Assembly: GCF_028553725.1 (NCBI RefSeq)
Contig: NZ_CP067124.1
Coordinates: 310,001 to 374,000 of the forward strand
From: Paracoccus alcaliphilus
GTDB lineage: Bacteria; Pseudomonadota; Alphaproteobacteria; Rhodobacterales; Rhodobacteraceae
DNA: 64,000 nucleotides
Reading direction: 5' to 3'
In this document: positions 8,325 through 18,132 of the stretch, piece after piece
Layout: each line of letters starts with the position of its first letter
How positions within the stretch are numbered: the stretch's first letter is position 1
The notes under the pieces: generated by a model
Told to the model about the DNA's origin: nothing
The model's input: the letters and a program-made list of their open reading frames with translations, nothing else
Databases searched by the model: none
Position numbers and translations under genes: made by a program

Positions 8325-11300
8325 ATGAGCTTGCTTGAATATTCCATGCGCGTCGCGGGTCAGAACTCGACCCATCTGATGGGTTTCGGGTCCGAAGGCA
8401 GCGCGCCCCCCGCCTCGGGCTCGACCCCGCAGATGCAACAGGCCATCGCGGATCAGCCGGGCGCGCGCAACGCGCTGGAGCAGGGCTGGGATTCCACGCT
8501 GGATTTCATGGAAAGTCCCGGCGTGCAGTATTCCGTGATGGGCACCGCCGCCGTCGCCGCGATGGTCAAGGGCGGGCTGGGTATCGCGGGCTGCGCGGCG
8601 GCGGCGGGCTCGACCGCCACCGCAGGGGCGATCACCCTTGGCGCGGTGGGCGGGCTGATCCCGATTGCGGCAGGGGTCGCGGCGGGCTTTGCGGGGCACT
8701 GGGTGGGCACCCATATCGGCGATTTCATCGGTGGCCAGATGGGGCTGGAGCCGCTGTCCGGCCCCAGCGAGAAACCGGCCTGCGTCGGCGACAAGATCTA
8801 TCACGCGCCCTCCGGTCTGGTCGCGGGACTGATGGGGGCCGCCGTCGTGCTGGGCGCGGTTGCGGCCATCGGCGCGGCGGCGGTCCTGACGGCGGCCACC
8901 GGCGGCGCGGCGGCACCGCTTCTGGTGGCCACGGTCGCCTTCGTCGCGGGCGGTCTGGTCGGCGGCGCCTGCATGGGCGCGGCCAGCAGCCTAGGCAATC
9001 AGGGCGAGGAAAAGGGCGAAATCCGCACCGGATCGCCCGATGTGTTCTTCGAGTCCAAACCCGTGGCGCATGTCAGCTGCTTTATCGACTGCGACGATCA
9101 CGGGATGGAAAAGCAATGCGCCCAAGGCTCGGACACGGTTTATGTGAACGGCTTTCCGCTGTCGCGTCAGGGCCACAAGACCACCTGCGACGGCACCATC
9201 CAGACCGGCCGCGATACGATCATGCTGGATGTGACCACCTCGGCCGATATGCTGGATATCGACGGCGGCTGGCTGAACCGGCTGACGCGCACGGCGGTGG
9301 TGATCTCGGATTTCCTGCCATTCCCGCGCGGTCGCAAGCCGTCGCAGGGCGACAGGACCCCGCCCGCCCCGCGCACGCCCGACGGCCCGGCGAAACCGCC
9401 GCGCTTTCCGCGTGTGAACGCCGCCGCCAATGCGCTGAACAACGCCTTTCTGCGGATGGAGGGCGATCCCGTCGATGTCGCCTCGGGTCAGGTGGCCGAG
9501 TTCCGCACCGACCTCACCATTCCCGGCACCATCGACCTGCGGCTTGACCGCAGCTATCGCCGGGGGGCAACCGGCATTCAGGGTCGCGACTGGTCCGGCA
9601 CATGGGCGCAGCATCTGCGGCTGGAGCCGGGCGCGGTCGTCTGGCAGGACCCGGACGGCGTGCAGTTCACCTTCGAGACGCCCGAGGACAATGTCTGGTC
9701 CGTCAACCTGCGCTGCCCGCATATCGCGCTGATGGGATCGCGTTCGGGGCGGTTGTATCTCTATGACCATCGCAGCCAGTTGTTCACCATCTTCGGTCAC
9801 CGGGTCGGCAAGCACCTGCTGCTGACCGAGATACAGGACCGCAACGGCAACGAGATCACTTTCCACTGGGGACCCGAGGGCCTGACTTCGGTCCATCACA
9901 GCGACGGTTTCGGGCTGATCGTGGACAGCCGCGGCATGCTGATCCGCCATGCCACGCTGTTGGGCCATGACGCAGGAGATTGTGTCTTTACTTGGCAGTA
10001 TGACGCGGGCGGGCGGTTGCAGCGGGTCGATTCCGCGCAAACCGGGCAGTTGAATTACGGCTATGACCCGCAGGGGCGGCTGGCCATGTGGTCCGACAGC
10101 CACCTGACGCGGGCGCATTTCGCCTATGACGACCACGACCGGGTGATCCGCAACTGGACCGACAGCGGCCATCTGTCGGTCGAGCTGGCCTATGACCTGT
10201 CCGCCCGCCGCACCCGCGTCACCGATGCCGCCGGGGCGGTCAAGCTGTTCGACTGGACCGAGCGCGGGTTGGTCTGGCGGGAGATCGACGCCGCCGGGGG
10301 CGAATGGCTGACCGAATGGGGCACCGGGGCCGAAGTCCTGACGCGGCAGGATCCGCTGGGGAACATCTGGCGCTATGACCATGACGGGGTGGGCAACCTG
10401 ATCCGCGCCACTGACCCCGAGGGCAACAGCGAAAGCTGGGAATACGGTCCCGACCGGCTGCCCGTGGCCCATGTCGATGCCAATGGCGCCCGCACCACCT
10501 TCCGCCACGACCAGAGCGGCAACCTGATCGCCGTGACCGATCCCACCGGCGCGCAAAGGCTGTTCCGCCGCGACGAACAGGGCAAGATCCTGCGGATCGA
10601 CCAGCCGCAGGATCGGCAGATGCGGATCTATTACGACCGGCTGAACCGACCCGCGCGGGTGCAGGCGCCCTCGGGACAGTCGATCCGCCTGACCCATGAC
10701 ACCGAGGGCCGGATGGTCAGCCAGATCGACGAGATCGGTGCCGAGACGGTGATGGATTATACCCGCAGCGCGCGCAATCCGCGCGGCGCGCTGGCCAGCG
10801 TGACCCTGCCCGATGGCACCGTGATCAATGCAAGCTATGACAGCGAAGGTCTGCTGAGCGCCGCCAGCAATGGCGAAGGCGACATGCGCAGCTTCCGTCA
10901 TGGCGCCTTCGATCTGCCGCTGGAGACGCAGGACCCGCAAGGCCATCGCGTCCGGCTGGAACATGACTTCGCCCTGCGCGTCACCGCCGTCGTGAACGAG
11001 ATGGGGCAGCGTCACGAACTCAGCTATGACGCCGTGGGCAATCTGGTGGCCGAGCGCGATTATTCCGGCCTCATCACCCGCTATGAACATGATGCGGCGG
11101 GGCGGCTGGCGCTGCGCATCGCCCCGGATGGCGCGCGCACCCGCTATGAATGGTCGCCTGCGGGCCGGTTGCTGGGGACCGAGGTGACGGATGGCGACCG
11201 GGTGCTGACCACGCACTCGACCTATGATCCGGCAGGCCGTCTGGTCGGGATCGAGGACGACAACAGCCGGATCACCCGCCGCTTTGATGCCGCGGGCCGT

Positions 11301-13070
11301 CTGGTCAGCGAAACCGTCAATGGCCGCGAGACCAGCTTTGACTATCGCCCGGGCGAATCCACCCCCGTCGCGCGGGGCGGCGACGGGCTGGGGATCGAGA
11401 TCGACCATGCCATCGACGGCCATGTCTCGGCGATGCGCTTTGCCGGGACCGAGCTGCGCTTCAAGCATGACATGCGCGGGCTGGAGACGCTGCGCCACAG
11501 CTCGGGCGGGTTCAGCCAGGAGCAGGGCTGGGACGTCATGCGCCGCCTGACCGGGCAACTGGCAGGCCCCGGCCTGATGCAGGGCCGCCCCGGCGCGGCG
11601 CGGATCGAACGCGGCTATCGCTGGGACCGCGCCGGCCGGGTCGTGGCGATCAGCGACCGCGCGGCTGGCCTGACCCAGATGCGCTATGACGCGCGCGGGC
11701 TGGTCACCGATACCAGCCAGCAGCGCCCGGACGGTTCGACCCCGCTGTTGCGTCGCTTCGACTATGACCCCAGCCGCAACCTTGCCGGTCTGATCGAGGA
11801 TATGCGCGCCGAGCAGGTCGAGAAACACGCAGGTCGCATCCGCCGCCGTGGCCGCATCACCTATCAGCATGACGATTGCGGCCGGGTGATCCAGAAGCGG
11901 CACGAGGAACCGGGCTTCCGCCCGCGCATCTGGGCGATGGCCTGGGATGCGCAGGACCGTCTGGTGCGGCTGACGGCGCCGGACGGCTCGGTCTGGCGCT
12001 ATGACTATGACGCGCTTGGCCGCCGCATCCGACGCTTGCGGGTGATCGATGGCGGCAAGCCCGAACGCGATCCCGACGACTGGAGCCTGCCCGCCCCCCC
12101 GCCATCCGGCGAAGCAACGCGCGCAGGCGGGTCATCGCGGATGGGCAGCGCCTATCAATGGGACGGCGACCGCATCGTGGCCGAGGCACCGGTCTATGCC
12201 GATGGCACCGTCGCGTGGGATCAGGCCGAGCATTGGGTCTATGATCCCGACAGTTTCCGCCCGCTGGCCCGCGTCCATCAGGGCCATGTCGCCCATGTCG
12301 TGACCGACCATCTGGGCACCCCGCGAGAGCTGGTTTCAGACGATGGCACCCGCGTCCTGTGGCGCGCCGAACTGGGCCTGTGGGGCGGTATCGACCGGAT
12401 CGAGCAAGCCGCCAATGACGACCACCCGCCGGTCGATTGTCCGATCCGCTTTCAAGGGCAATGGGCCGATCCCGAAAGCGGCCTGCATTACAACCGCCAC
12501 CGCTATTACGACCCCGACGCGACCCAATACCTGACCCCCGACCCGATCGGATTACTGGGCGGCATCAGACCGCAGGGCTATGTCGATGATCCGAACGGCT
12601 GGGTCGATCCGCTGGGGCTGGCGCGGTGTACCGTCAATGATTGCCCTGCCGGTGGTCGAGGTAACATCGGGGGAATAACTGTTGGCCCTTACAGCACGAT
12701 AGGTGGCCACCACCTGAATCAGGGTGCGGCCTATCGTTCCCAAATACCTTATCGGGATGGGCTAACGGCAGATATTCCGGGCAATATCTTCACTCAGCCG
12801 AATTCGCCCCACTACAGGGCACATCAAAGTCTCGAAGCATTTTGGGACCTCTATCGGAAAGGTGGGCCGTTCGAAGGTCAGGTTCCAACAAACGCGCAAT
12901 ACGATCAGGCGCTGAGGCAGTCCCTGCTGGCTGCCGGCTACCCTCCGCTGCAGGCACACAGACTTGCCGACGCAGCTGCCGCCGAAAGAAAGGCTCATGG
13001 ACTGTCGAAGCACGACAAGGTACCGAAAGTCCCCGGACCGATTTCAAGCGTGCGTAATCCCAGGAGGTAG
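8325..13070 (+). CDS. PAAR-Rhs polymorphic toxin (T6SS effector)
   Basis: 1581 residues. Order: N-terminal linker (1-69); hydrophobic stretch I (about 70-126); short PAAR-like motif PACVGDKIYH (151-160); hydrophobic stretch II (about 162-222); rest of the PAAR domain (about 235-297, with GSPDVFF and AQGSDTVYVNGFPLSRQGHK); long Rhs/YD-repeat shell (about 370-1400) ending HRYYDPDATQYLTPDPIGL; cleavage-type DPLGLA motif (about 1428-1433); 148-residue toxin tail. The tail has a GGHH motif near residue 1460, then SPHYRAH and a KAHGLSKHDK end, which suggests an HNH/EndoVII-like metal nuclease; this is inference. The tail and the next gene are visibly AT-richer than the shell, the usual sign of toxin-tip exchange. 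Two hydrophobic regions correspond to the class needing Eag chaperones. Confidence 0.93.
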   Translation: MSLLEYSMRVAGQNSTHLMGFGSEGSAPPASGSTPQMQQAIADQPGARNALEQGWDSTLDFMESPGVQYSVMGTAAVAAMVKGGLGIAGCAAAAGSTATAGAITLGAVGGLIPIAAGVAAGFAGHWVGTHIGDFIGGQMGLEPLSGPSEKPACVGDKIYHAPSGLVAGLMGAAVVLGAVAAIGAAAVLTAATGGAAAPLLVATVAFVAGGLVGGACMGAASSLGNQGEEKGEIRTGSPDVFFESKPVAHVSCFIDCDDHGMEKQCAQGSDTVYVNGFPLSRQGHKTTCDGTIQTGRDTIMLDVTTSADMLDIDGGWLNRLTRTAVVISDFLPFPRGRKPSQGDRTPPAPRTPDGPAKPPRFPRVNAAANALNNAFLRMEGDPVDVASGQVAEFRTDLTIPGTIDLRLDRSYRRGATGIQGRDWSGTWAQHLRLEPGAVVWQDPDGVQFTFETPEDNVWSVNLRCPHIALMGSRSGRLYLYDHRSQLFTIFGHRVGKHLLLTEIQDRNGNEITFHWGPEGLTSVHHSDGFGLIVDSRGMLIRHATLLGHDAGDCVFTWQYDAGGRLQRVDSAQTGQLNYGYDPQGRLAMWSDSHLTRAHFAYDDHDRVIRNWTDSGHLSVELAYDLSARRTRVTDAAGAVKLFDWTERGLVWREIDAAGGEWLTEWGTGAEVLTRQDPLGNIWRYDHDGVGNLIRATDPEGNSESWEYGPDRLPVAHVDANGARTTFRHDQSGNLIAVTDPTGAQRLFRRDEQGKILRIDQPQDRQMRIYYDRLNRPARVQAPSGQSIRLTHDTEGRMVSQIDEIGAETVMDYTRSARNPRGALASVTLPDGTVINASYDSEGLLSAASNGEGDMRSFRHGAFDLPLETQDPQGHRVRLEHDFALRVTAVVNEMGQRHELSYDAVGNLVAERDYSGLITRYEHDAAGRLALRIAPDGARTRYEWSPAGRLLGTEVTDGDRVLTTHSTYDPAGRLVGIEDDNSRITRRFDAAGRLVSETVNGRETSFDYRPGESTPVARGGDGLGIEIDHAIDGHVSAMRFAGTELRFKHDMRGLETLRHSSGGFSQEQGWDVMRRLTGQLAGPGLMQGRPGAARIERGYRWDRAGRVVAISDRAAGLTQMRYDARGLVTDTSQQRPDGSTPLLRRFDYDPSRNLAGLIEDMRAEQVEKHAGRIRRRGRITYQHDDCGRVIQKRHEEPGFRPRIWAMAWDAQDRLVRLTAPDGSVWRYDYDALGRRIRRLRVIDGGKPERDPDDWSLPAPPPSGEATRAGGSSRMGSAYQWDGDRIVAEAPVYADGTVAWDQAEHWVYDPDSFRPLARVHQGHVAHVVTDHLGTPRELVSDDGTRVLWRAELGLWGGIDRIEQAANDDHPPVDCPIRFQGQWADPESGLHYNRHRYYDPDATQYLTPDPIGLLGGIRPQGYVDDPNGWVDPLGLARCTVNDCPAGGRGNIGGITVGPYSTIGGHHLNQGAAYRSQIPYRDGLTADIPGNIFTQPNSPHYRAHQSLEAFWDLYRKGGPFEGQVPTNAQYDQALRQSLLAAGYPPLQAHRLADAAAAERKAHGLSKHDKVPKVPGPISSVRNPRR

Positions 13071-13078
13071 GCCGAACC

Positions 13079-13609
13079 ATGTCCAGCATCGTTGACACAG
13101 TTATAATGCGAGTATTCGACGCCATGGATGCGGGCATCGGTCGCAAGGTGGGTCAACATGGAGATCTGCCCCAGACCATCGCAACACCACTCCAATGGGC
13201 AGAGAGTCGCATGGCGGCAGAGAAAGGACAGTCATCGATTGTTTTTGAATCGTGGCTAGAGACCTTGCGTCCCGATCCATCGACGAATAGTGCCCTCTCA
13301 GCCGAGGATCTCAATCATCAGCAAGTGGTCCTGTCGGATGTAGCCAGTATCGTCAGCCAGGCGATCGAGGTTGAGCTGGGCCAGGTTCAGATCGAAAACT
13401 TCGATATGGAACCGCAAGGATTTGGCCCACCCCATGTGATCTCGAATTTTCGATGGGTTGCGATCACATTGGCTCAGCAAGCGCTGTTGCAAGAAGATTT
13501 TGGGTGGCCGCCCGGACAGGCCGAGGATTTCATGCGCATCTATGAAGCTGGGCACCTGCCCGTAGGTTGCATTGAAAAGCCCCATTCAACGACGCTGTTG
13601 ATCTGGTAG
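13079..13609 (+). CDS. Putative immunity protein for the Rhs toxin tail
   Basis: 176 residues, no signal peptide or membrane segment, acidic overall. No family recognised. It starts 9 bp after the Rhs stop, with AGGAGG 11 bases upstream that overlaps the rhs stop codon. It shares the lower GC of the toxin tip and lies where Rhs immunity genes normally lie. A cytoplasmic immunity protein would suit a nuclease toxin. Function is inferred from position only. The 131 bp between this gene and vgrG carry nothing I can identify. Confidence 0.7.
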   Translation: MSSIVDTVIMRVFDAMDAGIGRKVGQHGDLPQTIATPLQWAESRMAAEKGQSSIVFESWLETLRPDPSTNSALSAEDLNHQQVVLSDVASIVSQAIEVELGQVQIENFDMEPQGFGPPHVISNFRWVAITLAQQALLQEDFGWPPGQAEDFMRIYEAGHLPVGCIEKPHSTTLLIW

Positions 13610-13740
13610 ATCATTGACGATCAGGCTTGCGCGATGTTTGCAGCGCACAATGCCCCCATCGTCAAGAATCCGCCGGTGCCGGGCATCCGGTCTGGCACCG
13701 GCTGCCATTCGGTGCCATCCTTCCCCCGACTGCCTGATTC

Positions 13741-15741
13741 ATGACTGCGAGATTTCCAATGAACGCTCCTTTCAAACAAGCTGGCCGTCTGGGGCGTCTG
13801 ACGACGACGCTGGGGCCGGATGCTCTGGCGCTGCTGCGCTTCGACGGCAGCGATTTCATGAATGACCTGTTCGAATACCGTGTCGAGGCGCTGGCGCCGC
13901 GCGGGGATATCGATTTCGACCAGCTGATCGGCACCCATGCCAGTGTCAGCATCGACGGACCCGAAGGCAGCCGCGTCTTTGACGGCATCGTCACCCGCGC
14001 CCGATGGGCCGGAACGGGCGAGAACGGCCACCGCTATGACATCGTGCTGCGTCCGTGGCTGTGGCTGGCCGGGCGGCGGCGCAACCAGCGCATCTTTCAC
14101 GGCAAGACCGTCATCCAGATCATCGAGGAAATCCTGTCCGATTACGCCTCGCTGGGTGATCCGGCGTTGCAGGTGCAGGTCTCGGAACAATATCCGGTGC
14201 TGGAATATACCGTCCAATATCGCGAAAGCGATCTGGATTTCGTCCGCCGCCAGATGGAGCGGCACGGCATCAGCTTTCATTTCCGGCACGCGATGGGCAG
14301 CCATACGCTGGTGCTGACCGATGACGTGCTGGCGCATGAAAGCATCGGTGAACGGCCCTTCAAAAGCTATGACGGCCATCATCAGGCCGAGGGCGAGCAT
14401 ATCTGGGACTGGTCGCCCGAACGCAACCTGACCACCGGGGCGGTGCGGCTGATCGACTATAACTTCAAGGCACCGACATCGCTTATGGAGGTCGAGGATC
14501 GCGGCGATGCGGCCCATGCCTTCGGCCATCTGGAAAGCTATGAATATCCGGGCGACTATCTGGACGAATCCGCCGGGCGCATCATGTCGCGGGTCAGGAT
14601 GAGGCAGGAACGCGGGCAGGACAGCCGTATCCGCGCGGTGGGCGACTGCCTGTCGCTGAGCGCGGGCAAGGTCATGCAGCTGGGTGGCGATCCGGTGCCG
14701 GGAACCGGGCTGCGTTATCTGTGCCTTGCCGCGAATTATCACTTCGTCAGCGAGGCTTACGGCTCGGGCGGGCAGGGCAGCGACGGCTACAGCTTTACCG
14801 GCAGCTATACGCTGATGCCGGACAATGCGCCGATGGCGCCGCCCAAACGGACCCCCCCGCCGGTGGTCGAAGGGCCGCAGACCGCCGTGGTCGTGGGCGA
14901 AGGAGAGATCGACTGCGACGAATTCGGCCGCATCCTCGTGCGCTTTCACTGGGATCTGGCGGATGCCCGCTCGATGCGCTGCCGGGTGGCGCAGAACTGG
15001 GCCGGCAATGGCTTGGGCGGGGTCGTCATTCCGCGCATCGGCATGGAGGTGGTGGTCGACTTCATCGATGGCAGCCCCGACAAGCCCATCGTCACCGGCT
15101 GCGTGGTCAATGGCGCAAACGGCAATGTCTATGGCCTGCCTGCGGGCAAGACGAAAAGCGGCTTCAAGACCAAGACCCATGAGGGCGGCGGCTTCAACGA
15201 ACTCAGCTTCGAGGATGCCAATGGCGCCGAGAAGGTCTTTCTGCACGCCCAGAAGGACATGGAGCGGGTCATCAAGGACAATGAATCCACCCTCGTCGAG
15301 GCCGGAAACCGCAGCATCACCGTGCAGACCGGCGACGAAAGCAAGAACATCGCCAGCGGCAACCTGTCCGAGACCGTGGCCCTGACGCGAGGCACGCAGG
15401 CGAATGTGATCGCGGCCTCGGCGCTGGCCGGACAGGCCGGGCCGGGCGTGATTTCCTATTCCGCCGACGACGATATTGCGATGACCGCCAAGAAGAAGGT
15501 CATGGTCAATTCGGATCAGGACATGCAGCACACGGCGACGGACAACATGCTGCTGGACAGTCAGGACCTGATCGGCATCACCGCCACCAACAGCATCACA
15601 TTGCAGGTGGGCGATTCCCGCATCGTGCTGACCCAGGACGGGATCGTGCTGGAATACGGCTCGACCAGAATCACGCTGGCCGGGGATGTGCTGGATCAGG
15701 TCGCGACCGAGATCCACCTGAACCGGGGCGTCGGCGCCTGA
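13741..15741 (+). CDS. vgrG: VgrG spike protein (T6SS)
   Basis: 666-residue type VI secretion tip. The gp27-like region comes first (residues about 15-370), then the gp5 OB fold (about 385-470: GEIDCDEFGRILVRFHWD, then NGLGGVVIPRIGMEVVVDFI) and a beta-helical needle rich in short repeats. No C-terminal effector extension is seen. The cargo is therefore probably the neighbouring Rhs protein. An alternative start at 13759 has a slightly better upstream sequence. The stop overlaps the next ATG (TGATG). No tss structural genes are visible, so this is an effector island separate from the main T6SS cluster. Confidence 0.93.
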   Translation: MTARFPMNAPFKQAGRLGRLTTTLGPDALALLRFDGSDFMNDLFEYRVEALAPRGDIDFDQLIGTHASVSIDGPEGSRVFDGIVTRARWAGTGENGHRYDIVLRPWLWLAGRRRNQRIFHGKTVIQIIEEILSDYASLGDPALQVQVSEQYPVLEYTVQYRESDLDFVRRQMERHGISFHFRHAMGSHTLVLTDDVLAHESIGERPFKSYDGHHQAEGEHIWDWSPERNLTTGAVRLIDYNFKAPTSLMEVEDRGDAAHAFGHLESYEYPGDYLDESAGRIMSRVRMRQERGQDSRIRAVGDCLSLSAGKVMQLGGDPVPGTGLRYLCLAANYHFVSEAYGSGGQGSDGYSFTGSYTLMPDNAPMAPPKRTPPPVVEGPQTAVVVGEGEIDCDEFGRILVRFHWDLADARSMRCRVAQNWAGNGLGGVVIPRIGMEVVVDFIDGSPDKPIVTGCVVNGANGNVYGLPAGKTKSGFKTKTHEGGGFNELSFEDANGAEKVFLHAQKDMERVIKDNESTLVEAGNRSITVQTGDESKNIASGNLSETVALTRGTQANVIAASALAGQAGPGVISYSADDDIAMTAKKKVMVNSDQDMQHTATDNMLLDSQDLIGITATNSITLQVGDSRIVLTQDGIVLEYGSTRITLAGDVLDQVATEIHLNRGVGA

Positions 15742-16178
15742 TGTATCGGATCAATGAAGGCGCCTTCAGCCTGCCCGGTGACTGGCAGGACCGCACGGTG
15801 AACATCCTCGCCTCGGACAATTCGCCTGCGGGCGTGTCGCTGACCATCACCCGCGACGACATCGCCTGGGGGGTCAGCTTTGCCGAATACATGGAGGATC
15901 AGCTGGCTCGGGTCGACAAGGCCCTGTCGGGGTTCGAATTGCTGGAGCGGCGCGAGCTGCACCTCGGGGCCATCCCGGCGCAGGAAATCGAATATCGCTG
16001 GATGCGCAATCAAAGCCCGGTGCACCTGCTGACCACGACGCTGCATCTGGGGCGCAAGGCACTGGTGATCAGTGCGTCGGTCGAGGGGCAGATGAGCCTG
16101 AGCCAGAAATCCGAGATGCGCCGGATCATGGCCTCGTTCCAGCCCGATCCGGCGCTGTTTCAGGCTGCGTCGCTGTAA
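15741..16178 (+). CDS. Second DUF1795 (Eag-type) chaperone
   Basis: 145 residues, related to the DUF1795 protein at 7878-8300 over its full length: both begin MY with an acidic, amphipathic strand, share a TITRDD/TVTRDN-type segment, and end in a hydrophobic strand followed by a basic helix (MRRIMASF here, VRRIVQTL there). It is translationally coupled to vgrG by a TGATG overlap. It may serve the second membrane segment of the Rhs protein or another effector; this is inference. Confidence 0.8.
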   Translation: MYRINEGAFSLPGDWQDRTVNILASDNSPAGVSLTITRDDIAWGVSFAEYMEDQLARVDKALSGFELLERRELHLGAIPAQEIEYRWMRNQSPVHLLTTTLHLGRKALVISASVEGQMSLSQKSEMRRIMASFQPDPALFQAASL

Positions 16179-16181
16179 CCG

Positions 16182-16562
16182 TCAGCCCTCGGTGACGGCC
16201 TCACCGGCCACGCATTCGCCCAGCAACTGCCGGGGTTCGTCCTCGTCACCGTAATAGACGAAGGCCATGTCGCCCTTGCTCCAGAACTCATAGGCCTGAT
16301 CGCCATCGGCGCGATAGCGCGCCCCCGAGGCCGAAATCACCTGCGGCAACGTCATCATCCGACCCTCGATCAGCGCGACGACATGGCCGGGCCCGTCCTG
16401 CTGGTTGATATAGACCACGGGCAGTTCGACCCCGCGTTCGCATTCATAGGTCACGCTGACCAGTGCCGCGAAATCGGGGGCGTCATCCTGCGCTGCCTCG
16501 TCCTGCGCCATGACCGGGCTGGCAAGGGCAAGGGTTGCAAGGGCGGGAATGATCATTCGCAT
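16182..16562 (-). CDS. MliC-type lysozyme inhibitor, exported
   Basis: 126 residues with an N-terminal signal peptide (about 1-19, ending SPVMAQ). The mature part has the MliC/C-lysozyme-inhibitor pattern: YECERGVELPVVYIN, then a segment ending in SASGARY, then WSKGDMAFVYY. No lipobox, so it is likely soluble and periplasmic. It faces the T6SS island tail to tail with only 3 bp between the stop codons. Protection against peptidoglycan-cleaving enzymes is the family role; a link to T6SS defence is conjecture. Confidence 0.75.
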   Translation of the reverse strand: MRMIIPALATLALASPVMAQDEAAQDDAPDFAALVSVTYECERGVELPVVYINQQDGPGHVVALIEGRMMTLPQVISASGARYRADGDQAYEFWSKGDMAFVYYGDEDEPRQLLGECVAGEAVTEG

Positions 16563-16571
16563 CGGGTCACC

Positions 16572-17066
16572 TCAGATGGTTCGGGTCATGAAAACGCTGT
16601 TCGGATCGGGGCCATAATCGGCAAAAGGCCCACATTCCGCAAAGCCTTCGCGTTGATACAGCTGCCGCGCGGCGATGAAGGTCGGCTGTATCCCGGTCTC
16701 CAGCGACAGGCGCTGCAATCCGGCGGCCTTCGCCTCGGCGATCAGGTGGTGCAGCATCAGGCGCGACAGGCCGCGCCCGCGATATTCGGTCAGGACATGC
16801 ATGGATTTCAGCTCTCCATGCCTGTCGTCCAGTCGCTTGATCGCCCCCATCGCCACCGGCAGGCCAGACAGCCGCGCCACACAGAAGATGATCGCGGGCG
16901 ATACCAGCGCCTCGCGCGGGATCATGTGGATCGACTCGGGCGGGGTGTCGGCATGCATGTCGGCGTTGTGACGCTGAAACAGCAGCGCCAGATCCCCGGC
17001 CAGCGGGCTTTCCTGCGCCATGCGCAGATCCTGCGTGGTGATGCCCTGCCCTGCCATCCGATCCAT
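16572..17066 (-). CDS. GNAT-family N-acetyltransferase
   Basis: 164 residues. The acetyl-CoA-binding motif A is clear (LTEYRGRGLSRLMLHHLIAE), followed by ARQLYQREGFAECGPF near the C-terminus. The substrate cannot be inferred. It lies 9 bp upstream of the lysozyme-inhibitor gene on the same strand and is divergent from pdxY across a 148-bp gap. Confidence 0.85.
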   Translation of the reverse strand: MDRMAGQGITTQDLRMAQESPLAGDLALLFQRHNADMHADTPPESIHMIPREALVSPAIIFCVARLSGLPVAMGAIKRLDDRHGELKSMHVLTEYRGRGLSRLMLHHLIAEAKAAGLQRLSLETGIQPTFIAARQLYQREGFAECGPFADYGPDPNSVFMTRTI

Positions 17067-17214
17067 TGCTGCCCTTACCCGCGACCTTCGCGCCCAGTTT
17101 CGCGCAGCCCGCCGCCAAGGTCCAGAGGCCCCGGCGATTGCGCCATGCGGGTTCTGGGCCTAACTGTTGTATCCGGCCCCCTTGTCGGCGGGTCGCGACG
17201 CGCAAGGACACGCC

Positions 17215-18084
17215 ATGAGTGAAACCGCCCCCGCCCAGCCGCCCCTTATCATCTCGATCCAGAGCCAGGTGGTTTACGGCCATGTCGGCAATTCCGCCGC
17301 GCTGTTTCCGATGCAGGCCGCCGGGCTGGAGGTCGCGCCGATCCCGACGGTGATCTTTTCCAACACCCCCAATCACCCGACCCTGCGCGGCCGTGCCCTG
17401 CCCGCCGATTTCTTCGCCGATCTGCTGCGCGGCGCCGAGGAACGCGACCTGCACCGCCGCGCCGCCTTTATCGTCTCGGGCTATATCGGATCGGTCGAGG
17501 TGGCGGAACTGACCGCCGCCTTCATCACCCGCGCCAAGGCGCTGAACCCCGATCTGATCTATCTGTGCGACCCGGTTCTGGGCGATACCGGACCGGGCGT
17601 CTATGTCCCCGAGGCGATTGCCGCGATCATGCGCGACCGGCTGCTGCCGCTGGCCGATCTGGCGACCCCAAACCCGTTCGAGCTGAGCTGGCTGACCGCG
17701 GTCGAAATCAACCGGATCGAGGATTTACGTCAGGCCGCCGCCCGGTTGCAGATGGCGCCGGGCGGGCAGCTGATCGCCACCGGCTGTCAGTTAAAGGACA
17801 CGCCGCCGGACATGATCGAAAGCGTGATCGTCGGCCCGTCGGACATCAGCCGCCATCCGGTGCAGCATCTGCCGATCTATGTGGCCGGGACCGGAGATCT
17901 GTTCGCGGGGCTGATCACCTCGGGGCTGGCCCGCGGACTGGCGCTGCCCGATGCCGTGGAACTGGGGCAGGAGCTGACCAGCCGCGCCCTGTGCAGCGCC
18001 CGCGATCTGGGCACGAAAGAGGTCGTGCTGACCGATCCCGTCTTTCGCGCGCGCCTGCTGGAACTGGGCCGACTGGTGGATTGA
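17215..18084 (+). CDS. pdxY: Pyridoxal kinase PdxY
   Basis: 289-residue ribokinase-fold kinase for salvage of pyridoxal to pyridoxal phosphate. Signatures: [16 protein letters not shown] near the N-terminus, [19 protein letters not shown], and the anion-hole motif [11 protein letters not shown]. The start at 17215 has AAGGA 6 bases upstream; an in-frame upstream extension lacks one. Its downstream neighbour is the suc operon, separated by 191 bp that hold a regulatory palindrome. Confidence 0.93.
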   Translation: MSETAPAQPPLIISIQSQVVYGHVGNSAALFPMQAAGLEVAPIPTVIFSNTPNHPTLRGRALPADFFADLLRGAEERDLHRRAAFIVSGYIGSVEVAELTAAFITRAKALNPDLIYLCDPVLGDTGPGVYVPEAIAAIMRDRLLPLADLATPNPFELSWLTAVEINRIEDLRQAAARLQMAPGGQLIATGCQLKDTPPDMIESVIVGPSDISRHPVQHLPIYVAGTGDLFAGLITSGLARGLALPDAVELGQELTSRALCSARDLGTKEVVLTDPVFRARLLELGRLVD

Positions 18085-18132
18085 CAGACCGCCAAGAGCC
18101 GCGAATCAACCACATTCCCGCCGCCCGGCCCC

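Noticed and set aside
8991..11903. 970-codon open frame antisense to the Rhs gene
   Set aside because: It mirrors a high-GC coding region, has no recognisable domain, and lies wholly opposite a well-supported gene.
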